A DNA stretch of 64,000 nucleotides from Gambelia wislizenii (taxonomy: Eukaryota > Chordata > Lepidosauria > Squamata > Crotaphytidae): the NCBI GenBank assembly GCA_030847615.1, contig JAUMIR010000001.1, positions 377,314,687 to 377,378,686 of the forward strand, given 5' to 3'. The notes below the pieces were generated by a model. That model was not told the origin of the DNA, searched no databases, and was given only the letters and a program-made list of their open reading frames with translations. Below are positions 33,634-45,079 of the stretch, in pieces. The translations under genes were made by a program, and so were the position numbers. The stretch's first letter is position 1, and each line of letters begins with the position of its first letter.

Positions 33634-34112
33634 TCAGAAAACTCAGTAACAGTTTTAAGGTTGCCATAAATCAGATGGGCAGTCCCTGAGGATGCTGGTT
33701 GCAGTGCTTCCAGATAAAGGAAAATAGGAGGATGCATCTCTGCTGCTCCCTGCACTTTCCGCAAACATGGAAATTGATGTCTCAAGGGGGCTGTCACACT
33801 GAAAAGGTGGGTTTGGGGAAGATTTTGGTCACTGTACAGTTATCATAACTCACTAATAGGATGCCAGCCATTATTTTAAAGCAAGCCTATACCTGTGATT
33901 TTTTTCACAAAAAAAATCCTTCCCCTTTCACCAGCTTTCCCCCCTCAACCTTTGAATTTCATTTGAAACTTAGAAAAGTTTAAAACAAAACAAAACAATT
34001 TTGCAGGTTGGTGGGAAAGGGGAGCAGGCCACACAAGAAAAAAACAACCCTGTAATTACCTGCTTTACCTCTAAATCAAAGTATTTGTCATTTGTATTCT
34101 TGCAGACTCTTT

Positions 34113-34638
34113 GGTCTTGTCTGCACTGGTCGAATGAAACAGCCTTCCCCCCCCCCCCAGCTGTTCAGATGATGCAGGGGTTTGGCTCCAATTCTAGTCT
34201 GAACTGTCTGGATGAAGTCCAGGCAATTCTGACTAGAAACTGGGGCAAACCCCCCTTAAAACAGCTTTTAAAAATGGCTGGAGGAAACCGATCCTGTGAG
34301 AGGAAATGGAGCATTTCGTGGCGGGAACAGGCAGCTATCTACACACTCATGCTGTGTGGTATCAGCAGGCACCGCTGCAGTTGCTATCATGCTCTCTAAG
34401 GTCACAATGATCCCCCCCCCAGTGTGTGACCAAAGCTGTGCGCCTTGTTTCTGGCCCCAGAGAGTGTGATGTGCAACAGTAGCGGCAGCAGCACCCACTG
34501 ATACCATGCGGCATGTGCATGCAGACAGCTGCCCATTCCTGCCACAGAATGCAAGGTAATGGGGAAAATCTGGGGCAGCTCTGGGGCCAGAATACTCTGG
34601 ACAGAAAGTGAAGTATTCTGGCCAGTGCAGACAAGATC
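34113..34638. mobile_element. TIR element, about 526 bp
   Basis: The termini GGTCTTGTCTGCACTGG and (reversed) GATCTTGTCTGCACTGG are inverted repeats, flanked by TTT on each side. A related end (CTGGCCAGTGTAGAT) lies just before 51586. The inner sequence is GC-richer than its surroundings and includes the C-runs at 34146-34157 and 34411-34420. It has no recognisable transposase. Confidence 0.7.
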
Positions 34639-35449
34639 TTTATGGAGTAGGTCAAAATTGTTCTGTCGAGTTCCTACGTATTTTACAGTTGGAGTACGGA
34701 GGCTAAATGGCAGTAACTCACCAAGAACCATCCAACATGAATTTGATAGCAGACCAGCTCTCTATCCTGAATTATTATTCTATGTAAGATTGAATGCTCT
34801 TCCTGGGGAATATTCTGGTTCTCACAAAACCTAGGGGACCTAGAGTTATTCTTTGCTTTCAATTGAATACTAAGCTTGGCTGTACATACAACTTCTTTTC
34901 AAGGACCATTGTATTAGAACTCACAACTCCAAGAACAAAATAAAAGCAAGCTTCTAATCAAGCTGGTCTCCCCCTCCTTTCCCCATCCCCCTTTTGTGAT
35001 GTTCTAGTGTTCAGGCTCAAATCTTTTCTACAGCAGATCAATACTGAACTTGTTTGCATTTACAGGGCTACCTTTACAATTGGTTTAGGTACTTGGATGT
35101 ATACAGAGGTCAGTTCAGCTGGAAATGCTTGGAGAGAAACTAAATCTCTTTTACCTGTTTGTGTTTGAGTTGAGGAAATTGAGTTCAGAAAAGAAAATTC
35201 CATTTTTCTTTTTAGGAAATAGGATTGTTTTTAATTGCAGCAGCTATCCTTTATTTATAGTTGGTCAGCAACTTGTAAGAGCCGGGTGGGTGGATGAACG
35301 GGGAAGCAGGACTCAGCTTCTATTTTCAGATCACAAATAAAGTGGTACTCCCACTCTTTCCCCCCAACATGTTTGAATATCGCTGTGAGCCTGGCTGAAA
35401 TTAGACCTCTGAGCAGAGACCCTGCTGCCCATATCACCACCCTATAAGA
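34639..35449. other. No gene recognised
   Basis: No domain-bearing ORF and no repeat assigned. Confidence 0.4.
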
Positions 35450-35760
35450 CAAGGCTGGTGGGTAAACATGAGGGTGCTTTCTATGTAGCAGCGCCCCAGC
35501 TGAAGGAGGAGGTCAAGCTGACTCCATCTCTTCTGAGTTTCTAACAAGCACCCTGTGTTATCTTGCCTGACCTTTGGTATTTAAAATTAGAGAAGGCTGC
35601 TCTGGCCATTTGAACTACCTGTGATTTTGAAATTATTTTAAAAGAGTTGCTTCAATCTAGTTTTAAATGTTTTTATTTGTGTATTTAATGCTGTAAATGT
35701 GTGGTTTTCCCCACTTTGGGGTCCCTGGTGGATTAAGAGACAATAGATAAATACTTCAGA
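35450..35760 (+). mobile_element. LINE 3' end, L2/CR1-like, degraded
   Basis: Starts with a GGTGGGTAAACATGAGGGTG segment and a TGTAGCAGCGCCCCAGCT word equivalent to the AFSVAAPQLW end of these ORFs, followed by an AT-rich 3' UTR and a GATAAATA-type end. Stops break the frame. Confidence 0.5.
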
Positions 35761-35811
35761 TTTAAAACATAAAATTCAAAATCTGACAGTGATGCTGTGA
35801 TGAAGATTTGT

Positions 35812-36030
35812 GTGTGTGTGTGCCTTCAAATCACCTGTCGACATGGTGGCCTCATGAATTTCATAGGGTTTTCTTAGGCAAATAATACTCAGAGACAGTT
35901 TTGCCAGTTCCTTCTTCTGAAATCTAGCCTACAGCACCTGGTATTTGTTGGCAGTCTCCCATCCAAGTACTAACCAGGGCTGACCCTGCTTGGCTTCCAA
36001 GATCAAATGAGATCTGGTGCCTTTAGGGTA
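35812..36030 (-). mobile_element. 5S rRNA-derived SINE
   Basis: In reverse complement it reads GCACCAGATCTCATTTGATC, GGAAGCCAAGCAGGGTCAGC, CTGGTTAGTACTTGGATGGG and ATACCAGGTGCTGTAGGC, i.e. the 3' three-quarters of a 5S rRNA gene, then a body ending in a Bov-B-like tail. It is the best-preserved of the three 5S-derived copies here. Confidence 0.85.
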
Positions 36031-36551
36031 TTACTTATAAATATATTAACCTTTGTAACTATAATTTTTGCCATTAGATACTCTGAACATCATCATAAGA
36101 GGTTAGATTTAAGGCTACATAGAGAACATTAATTCTGTGAAGCAACTTTCTCCATGCCATTATTGTGGCACTCATAGAGACCAAGCATCAGGAGCTTGGT
36201 CCAAAAATTATTTGAGGAAGAAGAAATAGCAGCTCTGTAAGGTGAGCAGATGAATTGCACTCATCCCATTTTCATAAATCTTAACTGCATTTTCATAGGC
36301 CTAGGTCTAAGGGTGTACTTGCCTTGGATCCCAGTGCTTCTGCCAGATTCATTCTCACTTCCATAGCCCCTTGTACCTCTCAAAAATTCTTCTACACAGA
36401 GATGGGAAACAAATGTATTTACTGCCATGGATGGCAGCAAAGGGAAAGGAGGTGGGGAATCCTAGTTTCTTTGGCATTGGACACTAAGATCCATCACTGG
36501 ATCTTGGTCATACCTTTTAATGCACTTTTGCAACTTAAGGTATTTTACACT

Positions 36552-36630
36552 CTGTTGTTATGTGCCTCCAAGTCAACTTGAACTTAGGGTTTCCTTTGGA
36601 AAATTTATTCAGAGGTTTGCCATTACCTTG
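36552..36630 (-). mobile_element. Sauria-type SINE, 3' end only
   Basis: GTTATGTGCCTCCAAGTCAA, then CTTAGGGTTTCCTTTGGAAA: the reverse complement of the SINE tail. A MITE fragment (GGCTATGCTGG, 36665-36735) follows. Confidence 0.65.
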
Positions 36631-37034
36631 CTCTTATGCGTTCAGATCCTATTATCCTTCACCATTGGCTATGCTGGGTTGGGTTGATGGAAGCTACAGT
36701 TCAGCAACACTTTGAGGGGCCAGAAGTTGCCAGCCCTTTATACAGTATATTGCTTCTGGATATAGAGGCTCCATTTAAGCCAGAAGTATTCATCTATGAC
36801 ATAAAGTTCATGTTAAGGGTAATTTTTCTCCTTCCTGGCTCTGTCTAAACTAGTGAAAAAAACCCACCCATCCCTCAATTCTGGTCCAATAAGACCACAT
36901 GATGTGCAGCCTTATCCCTAAATCTGGTGTGATGAGACCACATGACATACTGCACCAAACTCAGGGTATACCACCTTAATCTGGGTTTTTAAAACTCACA
37001 GTTTTATTCGGAGTTTCCTTGAAACTCGAGAGAA

Positions 37035-37038
37035 AACT

Positions 37039-37074
<36 letters not shown>

Positions 37075-38005
37075 TTTATTTATACCCCGCCCCTCTGCTA
37101 AAAACAATCGGGGTGGCTTCCAACAATTAAAACATTATAATAAAGACTAAAAACACCACCCACCCCTACCCACCCCCATAAAAAGACATTAAACACTATA
37201 AATTTAAAACCTTCTAACTAAAAACACATTAAAACAAATATATACATAATTTTAAAAAGCCAGGAGACTGAGCTCCTGAGGCCGGGATCTAATCAGGAAA
37301 GGCCTGGTGAAAGAGATCCGTCTTTAGTGCTTTTTTAAAGCTACTCAAGCTTGTCAACTGATGGATCTCATTCGGCAGGCCATTCCATAAATTGGGGGCG
37401 ATTACCGAAAAGGCCCTCTGGGAGGTTGCAGACAGCCTAGATTTTTGTGGCTGAAGCAGATTCCTCCCAGAGGACCGGAGTGCACGGGGAGGATTGTATG
37501 GGAGGAGGCGGTTCCGGAGATAAGTTGGACCCAAGCCATTTAGGGCTTTAAAGGTAATAACCAACACCTTATACTGGGCCCAGAAACTGATAGGCAGCCA
37601 GTGGAGAGATTTTAATACTGGAGTTATATGATCTCTCTGAGATGTTCCTGAGACCACTCTGCTGCCATATTTTGCACCAGCTGAAGTTTCCGGACCAAGC
37701 ACAAGGGTAGCCCCATGTAGAGCGCATTGCAAAAATCTAGACAAGAGGTTACCAGCGCATGCACCACAGTCTCGAGGTCCCTTAATTCCAGGAAAGGGTG
37801 CAGCTGGCGTATCAGCCGAAGCTGATAACAAGTGCTCCTGACCGTCACACTCACTTGACTCGTCATCTGAAGCGATGAATCAAAGAGCACCCCCAGACTG
37901 CAAACACAGTCCTTAACGGAGAGCGTGACCCCATCCAGGACTAGCGGTTGCAACCCAACCCCTGGTTTCGAGACTGTAGAGTGTGAACAAAGGATCCACC
38001 CTGGA
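37035..38005 (-). mobile_element. L2-like LINE 3' half, minus strand
   Basis: The longest L2-like copy here. The (ATT)n tail lies at 37033-37072 (reading as AAT on the plus strand), then the GCCACCCCGATTG / GGGGCGGGG stem, the 3' UTR, and about 230 residues of RT C-terminal domain. Confidence 0.88.
37289..38000 (-). pseudogene. L2-like reverse transcriptase C-terminal region
   Basis: Two overlapping frames give one protein: DGVTLSVKDCVCSLGVLFDS, RLIRQLHPFLELRDLETVVH, LDFCNALYMGLPLCLVRKLQ, LVQNMAA (frame to about 37640), then after a frameshift ITPVLKSLHWLPISFWAQYK, ALNGLGPTYLRNRLLPYNPP, RAFSVIAPNLWNGLPNE, KTDLFHQAFPD. It covers the segment after the catalytic palm of L2-group polymerases. 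The frameshift lies near 37630-37660. The sequence is about as close to the 9-kb copy as two members of one subfamily. Confidence 0.85.
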
Positions 38006-38125
38006 TTCTGGTGTGTGTGTGTGAGGAGACAGAACAAGCACTGCCTGACAGGCATTGCTATTCCTCTCCCCTCTCCTTGGTGCCACTTCCTCATTCCAAT
38101 ATTGGCTGGGAAGTGCAGTCACTTA

Positions 38126-38312
38126 TTCTGAGGTCAGAACGAGCAGCCAGCCACACAATCACATGGCTGGCTGCCTCATTCTGACCTCAAAGCAAGTGAT
38201 TGTGCAATGAGAAGGCAGAGCCCTAGTGCTGTTGCTTGCTCTGAGGTCAGGACAAGTGGCCAGCTACACGCTTGTGTGGCTAGTCACTTGATCTGGCCTC
38301 AGAGAGAGTGAA
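38126..38312. repeat. Two adjacent related hairpins
   Basis: Hairpin 1 (about 38130-38190): GAGGTCAGAACGAGCAGCCA with CATGGCTGGCTGCCTCATTC and TGACCTC. Hairpin 2 (about 38238-38303): CTCTGAGGTCAGGACAAGTG with GTCACTTGATCTGGCCTCAG. They are degenerate copies of one unit. Confidence 0.8.
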
Positions 38313-38376
38313 TGCATGCCAGCAGCAGCAGTGCTGAAGAAGGGGGAGGAGGTGCTGCACAGGTGCCTGGTGGTTT

Positions 38377-38402
38377 TTTGTTTGTTTGTTTGTTTGTTTT
38401 TT
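38377..38402. repeat. (TTTG)n
   Basis: About five TTTG units. Confidence 0.85.
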
Positions 38403-38797
38403 ACATGTTATTTTTCCAGATGAATCACTGGTGTAGACAATCCAGCAATGAGTGGTGCATATTCAGGCTTTGGCCAGAAAAGGTGTAGCATTTAATTCCA
38501 GGCCAGAGTAGTCCATATTTCATGCAGTGCTGCTCCAAACCAATGTAGTCTGAATTTCAATCAGATTTTTACCCCCAGTGAGACAAACCCATAGTCCTCA
38601 TTTCTATGACCACAATTTTCCTAAAGACTGTGAGCAGTATTCATGCACAATTAATAAACTATTCATGGCCAGAGTTTGGTAAGGTGACTTTTTTGGACTA
38701 AAATTATTGGAATCCACCATGCTTCTGTGGCTATGATATCTGGAGGTTTCTGGGAGCTGTGGTCCCCCCAAAAGTAACTTTTCATTTAAAAATATAA

Positions 38798-38935
38798 GGG
38801 AATATTGTAGCACCTTTGAGATTGAGAAAAAGAAATTTTTAGCATCAGCTTTTGTGGATTCCAGTCCACTTCATCATATGCATCTGATGGAGTCCATCAA
38901 ACTTATTTTTCTGTTTCAAAGGTGCTTCAGGATTC
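38798..38935. mobile_element. Fold-back MITE fragment (family of 27449-27852)
   Basis: TTGTAGCACCTTTGAGATTG on the left mirrors CTGTTTCAAAGGTGCTTCAG on the right; the centre has CATCATATGCATCTGATGGA. Confidence 0.6.
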
Positions 38936-39063
38936 CTTTACATGTTCACTCTAGTATTCTTGCTTTTCATTTGTAGCTTCTTGTATTTTAAATAAAATAA
39001 AATGTCCAAGGTGCACTGCACCTGCCCTAGATTATCTGAGAAGAAAAACTATACACAAAATTG

Positions 39064-39878
39064 TGAAGTCAAAGGCTTTCATGGCCGGTATCCATAGGTT
39101 TTCCATGTTTGTTTGTTTTTAGAGCTGTGGGGCCGTGTTCTAGAAGAGTTTATTCCTGATGTTTCACCTGCATCTGTGGCTGGCATCTTCAGAGAATAGT
39201 TGGGTAGGGAGTGTGGGGAAATGCTATGCTCAGTGAAGGACAAAAGAGACCCTCTCACAGCTGCAGGAGTTTATTACATACCATGCAGCTGTGGACAAGT
39301 CTACATAGGGACCACTAAATGCAACGTGCAAACACGAATCAAAGAACATGAGAGATACTTCAGACTGGGCTAGCCAGAAAAATCAGCAGTAGCAGAACAC
39401 GTTATAAACCAATCTGGACACAAAACGTTATTTGAAAACACCTAAATTCTGGACCAGACCAACAACTATCATGTCAGGATGCACAGGGAAGCGACTGAAA
39501 TCCGCAAGCACTTGGACAACTTCAACAGGAAAGAAGAAACCCCAAAAGTAAACAAAATTTGGCTACCAGTCCCGAAAAACACTAAAATCAAAACTCAACA
39601 CATGCAAATGAACTCCACCCAGGGACAGGGGGATTTCCAGCAGACAATGGACCATTACCCAAACAGACACTAATCCTCCTTGCATATCTCCACCTAGAAA
39701 CTACCCATTCAAATACACAAATTTACATATCCTCTCCAACAGGGACTCACAGTATATAAATCCCCCACAGCCTACTCAACCATTCTCTGAAGATGCCAGC
39801 CACAGATGCAGGCAAACTGTCAGTAATAAACTCTTCCAGAACACAGCCTCACAGCCCAGAAAAAAAACCACGGAAAAC
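39064..39878 (+). mobile_element. Penelope-like element, short copy with inverted ends
   Basis: Flanked by a perfect 15-bp duplication CTATACACAAAATTG (39049-39063, 39879-39893). The left arm (39064-39220) and right arm (about 39640-39878) are inverted copies that share GCCACAGATGCAGG and CTCTGAAGATGCCAGCCACA. Between them is a truncated GIY-YIG endonuclease segment. Its length (815 bp) shows strong internal truncation. Confidence 0.85.
39240..39673 (+). pseudogene. GIY-YIG endonuclease segment of a Penelope-like element
   Basis: Reads GVYYIPCSCGQVYIGTTK (from about 39268), then IKEHERYFRLG followed by a stop, EKSAVAEHVINQSGHK, a further stop near 39444, and NNYHVRMHREATEIRKHLDN. The order is that of the 14.9-kb copy, but two in-frame stops inactivate it. 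The catalytic core motif itself is kept. Confidence 0.8.
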
Positions 39879-39893
39879 CTATACACAAAATTG

Positions 39894-40709
39894 CTTCTCA
39901 GCCTTTGCATGAGTGACAAGCATGAACTATTTAACAATCCTCAGCAATATCTCAAGATAGTTCAGGAAGAGCACAGAAGTGAGAGATGCCTGAAATGTTA
40001 AGATATTTCAAAAAGGTGGTATTAAGGTCCTGATCCAAGAAGTGACTTAAACAAATATTTCACGGCAAGCAAATGAAGAGATGACCAAGGTTGCAAAGTT
40101 TATCTAGTAACTGTGGAGCCCTGGACTTCCACCCAGACAAATATGTTTAGCCCATCACTAATACAGATTACCTGAAGCAGCTTAGAGTGCTCAGCAAATG
40201 GAAGCACTGATTGCTAGAACAGGAGAATGAACTCTAGCATTAATACAGTAACCAAGGGAAAATCAGAATTATAAAGATTTTCAGCAACCAGTTAGTTCAC
40301 TGTGCACTCAACAATGGCCCATTATCTGATTGGGAAAGGTTCACCCCAAAAGGGTGAGTTGGGGTATCCCTCCTCTTTGGGCAACAAGCTGCTGGTACTT
40401 GCACTTAAGCAGACTTACATTCACTGGGACCCTACTGGAAGTAATGAAGCTTTACAAAGTAATTTATAGATCATTCTGACTGATGGCTAGTGTCTTGCAC
40501 AACATATACGGAGCTCTGTCATCTAACATGAGAACCAGATAGCAGAGGAGATAATGGAGTACCACATTCAGGGTGAGGGATCTACTTTCTCAGGCTCATT
40601 GATCGGGACATGCTCAAAACCTGTTTCTTAGCACTGGGGTTTGCACAGAAATGCAATCATGTATGTCGTGTACTTTGGTTTTTGTTTGTTTGTTTGTTTG
40701 TTTTTTACA
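39894..40709. other. No gene recognised
   Basis: No domain-bearing ORF. A (TTTG)n run begins at about 40680. Confidence 0.4.
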
Positions 40710-40900
40710 GTTTCCTTCAGCCTTCCATCCTTATGTAGATCGGTAAAATGAGTACCCGGCTTGTGGGGGCAATTAGCTAACATACACTGGAAGCTGCTTA
40801 ATGCAATGTAGAGGTGTAAATTGCTATTGTTCAAAACAATTTGTAAGCTGCTCTGATAGCCCTGTGGCTGAAGAGCGGAGTATAAATAACGAAATAAAAG
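40710..40900 (+). mobile_element. tRNA-derived SINE (31.9-kb family), 3' part
   Basis: CAGCCTTCCATCCTTATGTA, GTAAAATGAGTACCCGGCTT, GTAAGCTGCTCTGATAGCCC and a GGAGTATAAATAACG tail. The tRNA head is absent. Confidence 0.75.
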
Positions 40901-41639
40901 TATCGTCACTGAACAAGATCAAGAATTGTGCAAAGGAGATGTGCAAGCTTCTTTCTTTACAGTTCTATGAAACATTTGTAGTGGTTATCTTAAGGAGTAG
41001 CTTAGACCTCACTTAACTGGTGTGCAGGCCATGGGAAAGCCATGGAGAACAGTTGAAAGAACCTTACTGTATGTGCAGATCTGTAGGCAGTACTCTCACT
41101 GGTGTGTAGATTATACATATGAGAGAGGCCAACATGATAACATACCAAATGTGAAAGACTCTTTCCAATATTAGCCTTTCTGGATATACTGTGGCCACAG
41201 CTACAGGCTGTCCCGCAGCTTATTCATCAGCACTGTGTTTAAAAATTAAATAGTTTGAATAACAGACTAAACAATGTTCACAATTGCATCAGCTATGAGT
41301 ACATTCACAGAGACATGTCATGATTTCTGTCCGTACAGACTGAAGCCAAGTTCCCAAATGAGGTGTGAGTTGGAGTCCCTCACTTTGTCCAGGAAGCCCA
41401 TGATACTGGGGGAAGAAACAGGGAGGAATACAGGGGAGGGTATTCAGCTTATAGAGCTATGGGGAGGATCCATTCCCATACCACTCCAAGATTCTCCATC
41501 CCTGTTCTATCTGGCCTAGTATCCTGTCTCCCCCAAACCAGCTAGATATTTCCAGGAAATTCATACTCAGGGCATGATGAAAGTATTCTTCCCCCCAATG
41601 CTGCCCCTTAGCAACTGATATGAGATGGCACAGTATTTC
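40901..41639. other. No gene recognised
   Basis: The 81-codon ORF at 41274-41519 has no domain. Confidence 0.4.
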
Positions 41640-41642
41640 TAA

Positions 41643-41954
41643 GAGCCTTATTGCACAAGGGAAGGGAAGTGGCGTAAAGCCCAAGAATAGCATGTCCCAC
41701 CTTGCCTTATCTCATGACATCTGTGTGGTTCAGCTATTCTCCTGTTACGGTCCTGTGGGAGACAGTGGTAAACATGAGTCCTTTTTTGCTAACTAGAAAA
41801 ACCCATTAGCAAAAAGACTCAACTTTACCACTGACTTCCACAGGACCGGAATGGGAGAACAGTCGACCCACGCTGATGCCATGCAATAAGGCAAGGTGGG
41901 ACATGCTACTCTCGGGCTTTACCTCCACTTTCCTTCCCTTGTGCAAGAAGGCTC
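41643..41954. mobile_element. Harbinger-type fold-back MITE with TAA duplication
   Basis: Almost the full 312 bp is an inverted repeat: GAGCCTTATTGCACAAGG on the left and the complement CCTTGTGCAAGAAGGCTC on the right, with a centre of TTTTTTGCTAACTAGAAAAA / CCCATTAGCAAAAA. TAA flanks both sides (41640-41642 and 41955-41957), the PIF/Harbinger target. The same family is interrupted at 51.6-54.65 kb. Confidence 0.9.
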
Positions 41955-41983
41955 TAAATCTGGAGGTTCTATTTATATGCCAT

Positions 41984-42193
41984 GTTGTCAGGTGCCTTCA
42001 AGTCAACTCCAACTTATGCAATTCTCTCCTAGGGTTTTCTTGGCAAGATTTATTCAGAGGAGGTTTTCCACTGCCTTCCTTTTAGGCTGAGAGAATATGA
42101 CTTGCCCAAGGCCATCCAGTGGGTAGGATTTGAGCTCTCATTTCCCAGAATCCTAGTCCAATTCTCAAACCACTTCACCATGCTGGCTCACAT
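41984..42193 (-). mobile_element. Sauria-type SINE, reverse strand
   Basis: Complement of the family: GGTGCCTTCAAGTCAACTCC, CCTAGGGTTTTCTTGGCAAG, GACTTGCCCAAGG and AAACCACTTCACCATGCTGG. Confidence 0.88.
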
Positions 42194-43382
42194 CATAACT
42201 AGTAGCCACTGATGAACTTCCATGCTCTGTGTATATGCCTAATCCTTTTTAAGGCCACCTAAATCAATGACTAGTACCACATCCTATGGCAGTGATTCTA
42301 CACACTAACTATGGTTTGGAGACAATTTGCAGTTCCCAGAGATGAAACAGCTTCTTCCATTTGCAAATTGATTCATTGATTCTGCTGATTCACCCTCCCC
42401 TGATGTTTTCTATGTCCCAACAAAATCCAAAAAGGAGAGTTGAGGGTTTCCCTCCAGAACAGTGTGGGAGATACTCCCACACAAGAAAGCTCCCACTGGT
42501 GAGGCTGGCTTGAAATGTCTGGCCCAGCTCTATGTCCTAAATTCAGTTGTCAATTAAATAAGACCAAAGAATCAGTGGAACTTTTAAATCAAAATTTATG
42601 CAAATTCTATTGATTCAGGGATTACCAATGAGTTTTAAAAGTGTATGTTATTAGCAGTACTTGCTATCTAATGGGACAGGGGTTGCTTCATTGTTTTGTA
42701 CATTAAAACCATATGGAAATCCCCTTGCAAAAACAGAATATATTTATATGTGTACATATTTAAAGTCAGACTACAGGCAAGGGAGCATTGTGCCAAATTG
42801 GTAAATTATTGAAAAGAGCTTTCTTTCAAGCTGAGACTAAATTTAATAAATAATTCAATACAGTGGAACTTGTGATGGTATTGGAATCCACTGATGTGAC
42901 TATCAAGCATTAAGGGACTCTAGTGTAATTATTAATGTGGAACAAGTTATTCATGTTTTATAAAACATTGTTTCTTATGTACAGAAAAAAATGAAGGTAT
43001 TTCAAATCATTCTCAGTAGTCAATTGAGAACATATGGTGAATAATAGTCCTTTAGCGGAGAACACCCCCTCTGCCCTTCCAAAAATAAAATTAATTTAGT
43101 TACAGCAATTGGGAACATGCCCTAAACAAGATCTGAAGAGAACAGAATTGGTTGCAATAAAACATGTAATGACTATTGAGATATTCAGGATTAGGTAACC
43201 ATGCCTGAGCAGAAGTCAGTGAAATAAGATCGGAGACAGCTAGAATACCAGTGGAGGAAAACTCATGCCAAGTACGAACACAACTGAACAGCTGTGGCAA
43301 TAATGGTGGCAGAGTATTTTTCTAAGTGCCATTGTATCTTCTTAGTGCTGTATTCAGGTTCATGAGGAAAACTGAAAGAAAT
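42194..43382. other. No gene recognised
   Basis: AT-rich, no ORF with a domain and no repeat family assigned. Confidence 0.4.
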
Positions 43383-43662
43383 AGGGAGCCCTGGTGGCGC
43401 CGTGGTTAAATGCCAGTACTGTAAGTCACCATGTTGCAAGTTCGATTCCAGAGGGCTCCAAGGTTCACTCAGCCTTCCATCCTTTCATAGATCGATAAAA
43501 TGAGTACCTGGCTTGTGGGGGCAATAAGCTAACACACATTGGAAACTACTTAATGTAGTGTAGATGTGTAAATTGCTATTGCTTAAAAACAAATTGTAAG
43601 TCGCTCTGATAGCCTTTGTGGCTGAAGAGTGGGGTATAAATACCTAATTAAAATTTTTAAAA
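43383..43662 (+). mobile_element. tRNA-derived SINE, GGAGCCCTGGTGGCGCNG family
   Basis: Full-length copy: GGAGCCCTGGTGGCGCCGTG, AAGTTCGATTCCAGAGGGCT, CAGCCTTCCATCCTTTCATA, CGCTCTGATAGCC and GGGGTATAAATACC at the 3' end. Confidence 0.85.
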
Positions 43663-43869
43663 TTAAAAAAAAACTCATGACAGTACAATGCTGCTCAAAA
43701 TCTACATGACACTGCTTGGAAAGGTTATCTGGAGATGTAAACTGAGGTGCTAGCAATAGCATGATGACACTAGCTCTGTTTCTTCTTTTCTCCAGATCCA
43801 GGTGAGACTGTGGGAGTTATTAATCAGTGCCTACATGCAGTTACGGGACTAGATAAGAACTAATAAACA

Positions 43870-44097
43870 AGACATGATAGAATCACAGAACTGGAATGGA
43901 TCACAAGGGCCATCTAGTCCAACCCCCTGCCATGCAGGAATACACAGCAAAAGCATTCCTGAGAGATGCCCATCCAAACTTTGTTTAAAGACCTCCAGAG
44001 AAGGAGAGTCCACCACCCTCCATTCAAGCTGTTGGTACTGTAGATAAGTGCTTGGTCTGCCCAGCTCTTCAGTCTGTTTGGAAAGGACTGCACTCAA
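43870..44097 (-). mobile_element. CR1 LINE 3' end, reverse strand
   Basis: Starts with ATGATAGAATCACAGAA, the complement of the CR1 octamer end, then the complement of GGTTGGACTAGATGGCCC and of the CAAAGTTTGGATGGGCATCT segment of the ORF end. Confidence 0.85.
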
Positions 44098-44159
44098 ACG
44101 GAAGGGGGTGTATCTAATGCACAGGCCTAATCTGGCCCAATTAGGGTCTAGATCTAGCC

Positions 44160-44605
44160 TGTAGAGTCAGATTGCTACTAAGAAGAGCCCTTTTTCAGTG
44201 GCAGCACTTTGGTGGTGGAGTCTATCCACAGTCTCTCCAGAGGAAATGCCTGGCTCCTTCACTGTGCTCTTTTTCACATTGGCTCAAGGCCTTTTTATTC
44301 TCCTAGGCTTCACATTCCATTTGTGTGTGTGTATGCATGTGTGAGTGACATAAAACTTTGCATGCACTTCTAGATTTTAATGCTGCTGTTGGATGTTTTT
44401 TTTAACCTCGATTTTGTTCTTTCGGTTGCTGCTGCTGGTTTTTACTTTGGTTTTATTCCTCTGGTTGTTTTTAATGTTTATCTATCTTAAGTTCTATGCT
44501 CTTTTATATTATGGTTTCATGTTCTATCTTGTAATACGCTCAGAGAGCTTCAGCTTTGAGGTGGCATACAAATGCAATAAGTAAGCAAATAAATAAAAAC
44601 ACTTG
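44160..44605 (+). mobile_element. LINE 3' end, L2/CR1-like, degraded
   Basis: CCTTTTTCAGTGGCAGCACT and TTTATTCTCCTAGGCTTC match the end of an L2-like ORF; a GTGGCATACAAATGCAATAA then AATAAATAAA tail closes it. No intact frame. Confidence 0.55.
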
Positions 44606-45079
44606 GCTGAGCACTAATGGATCTGTGGTTTGGGGTACTATGGTCAAGCAATGAGTGCTGTTAGTTAACTGTTTAAACAAGCATAACCTAAATGCTTCAA
44701 TTTGGGGAGGGGAGAGAGAAACTGCAGGGCTCTTATCTGTTACTTAATTGGGGTCCTGCAATGGTTTTCCATGGACCTTCCCCACCCCTGCCAACTTGTC
44801 TGTTACCTGCCTCCAAAAGAGCTGCTTGCTTTTCTCCCTCTAAAAGTAGCCAGGTTAAGTGTACTTATTTAAAGGCATGACTAACATCACATAGAATTTG
44901 GCCCTTTGTTTTTCATTTTCCTGGAAGAATGTACAAATTGAGGATTATACCCTAATGCTACAATGTCATTAGATATCCATGACTGATATCCATGAACAAG
45001 AATAATTCCTTTTAAACTCGACTAAAATCATATGTTGTTACATGCTGTGATTATGTGCTCAGTCTGTTAGATAAGCTTA

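Larger units (their letters stand above)
32885..33690 (+). mobile_element. Sauria-type SINE, interrupted
   Basis: Head and body lie at 32885-33007 (AGTGGTTTGAGTGTTGGACT, GGGCAAGTCACACACACTCA). The 3' end resumes at 33634 (AGGTTGCCATAAATCAGATG, 33659-33678). A TIR element of 626 bp separates them. Confidence 0.85.

Noticed and set aside
34001..34399. 132-codon ORF
   Set aside because: It crosses the start of a TIR element at 34113, so it joins unrelated sequence and has no recognisable domain.
36850..36960. Tandem duplication (AAGACCACATGATG / GAGACCACATGACA)
   Set aside because: Only two short diverged units; could be chance.
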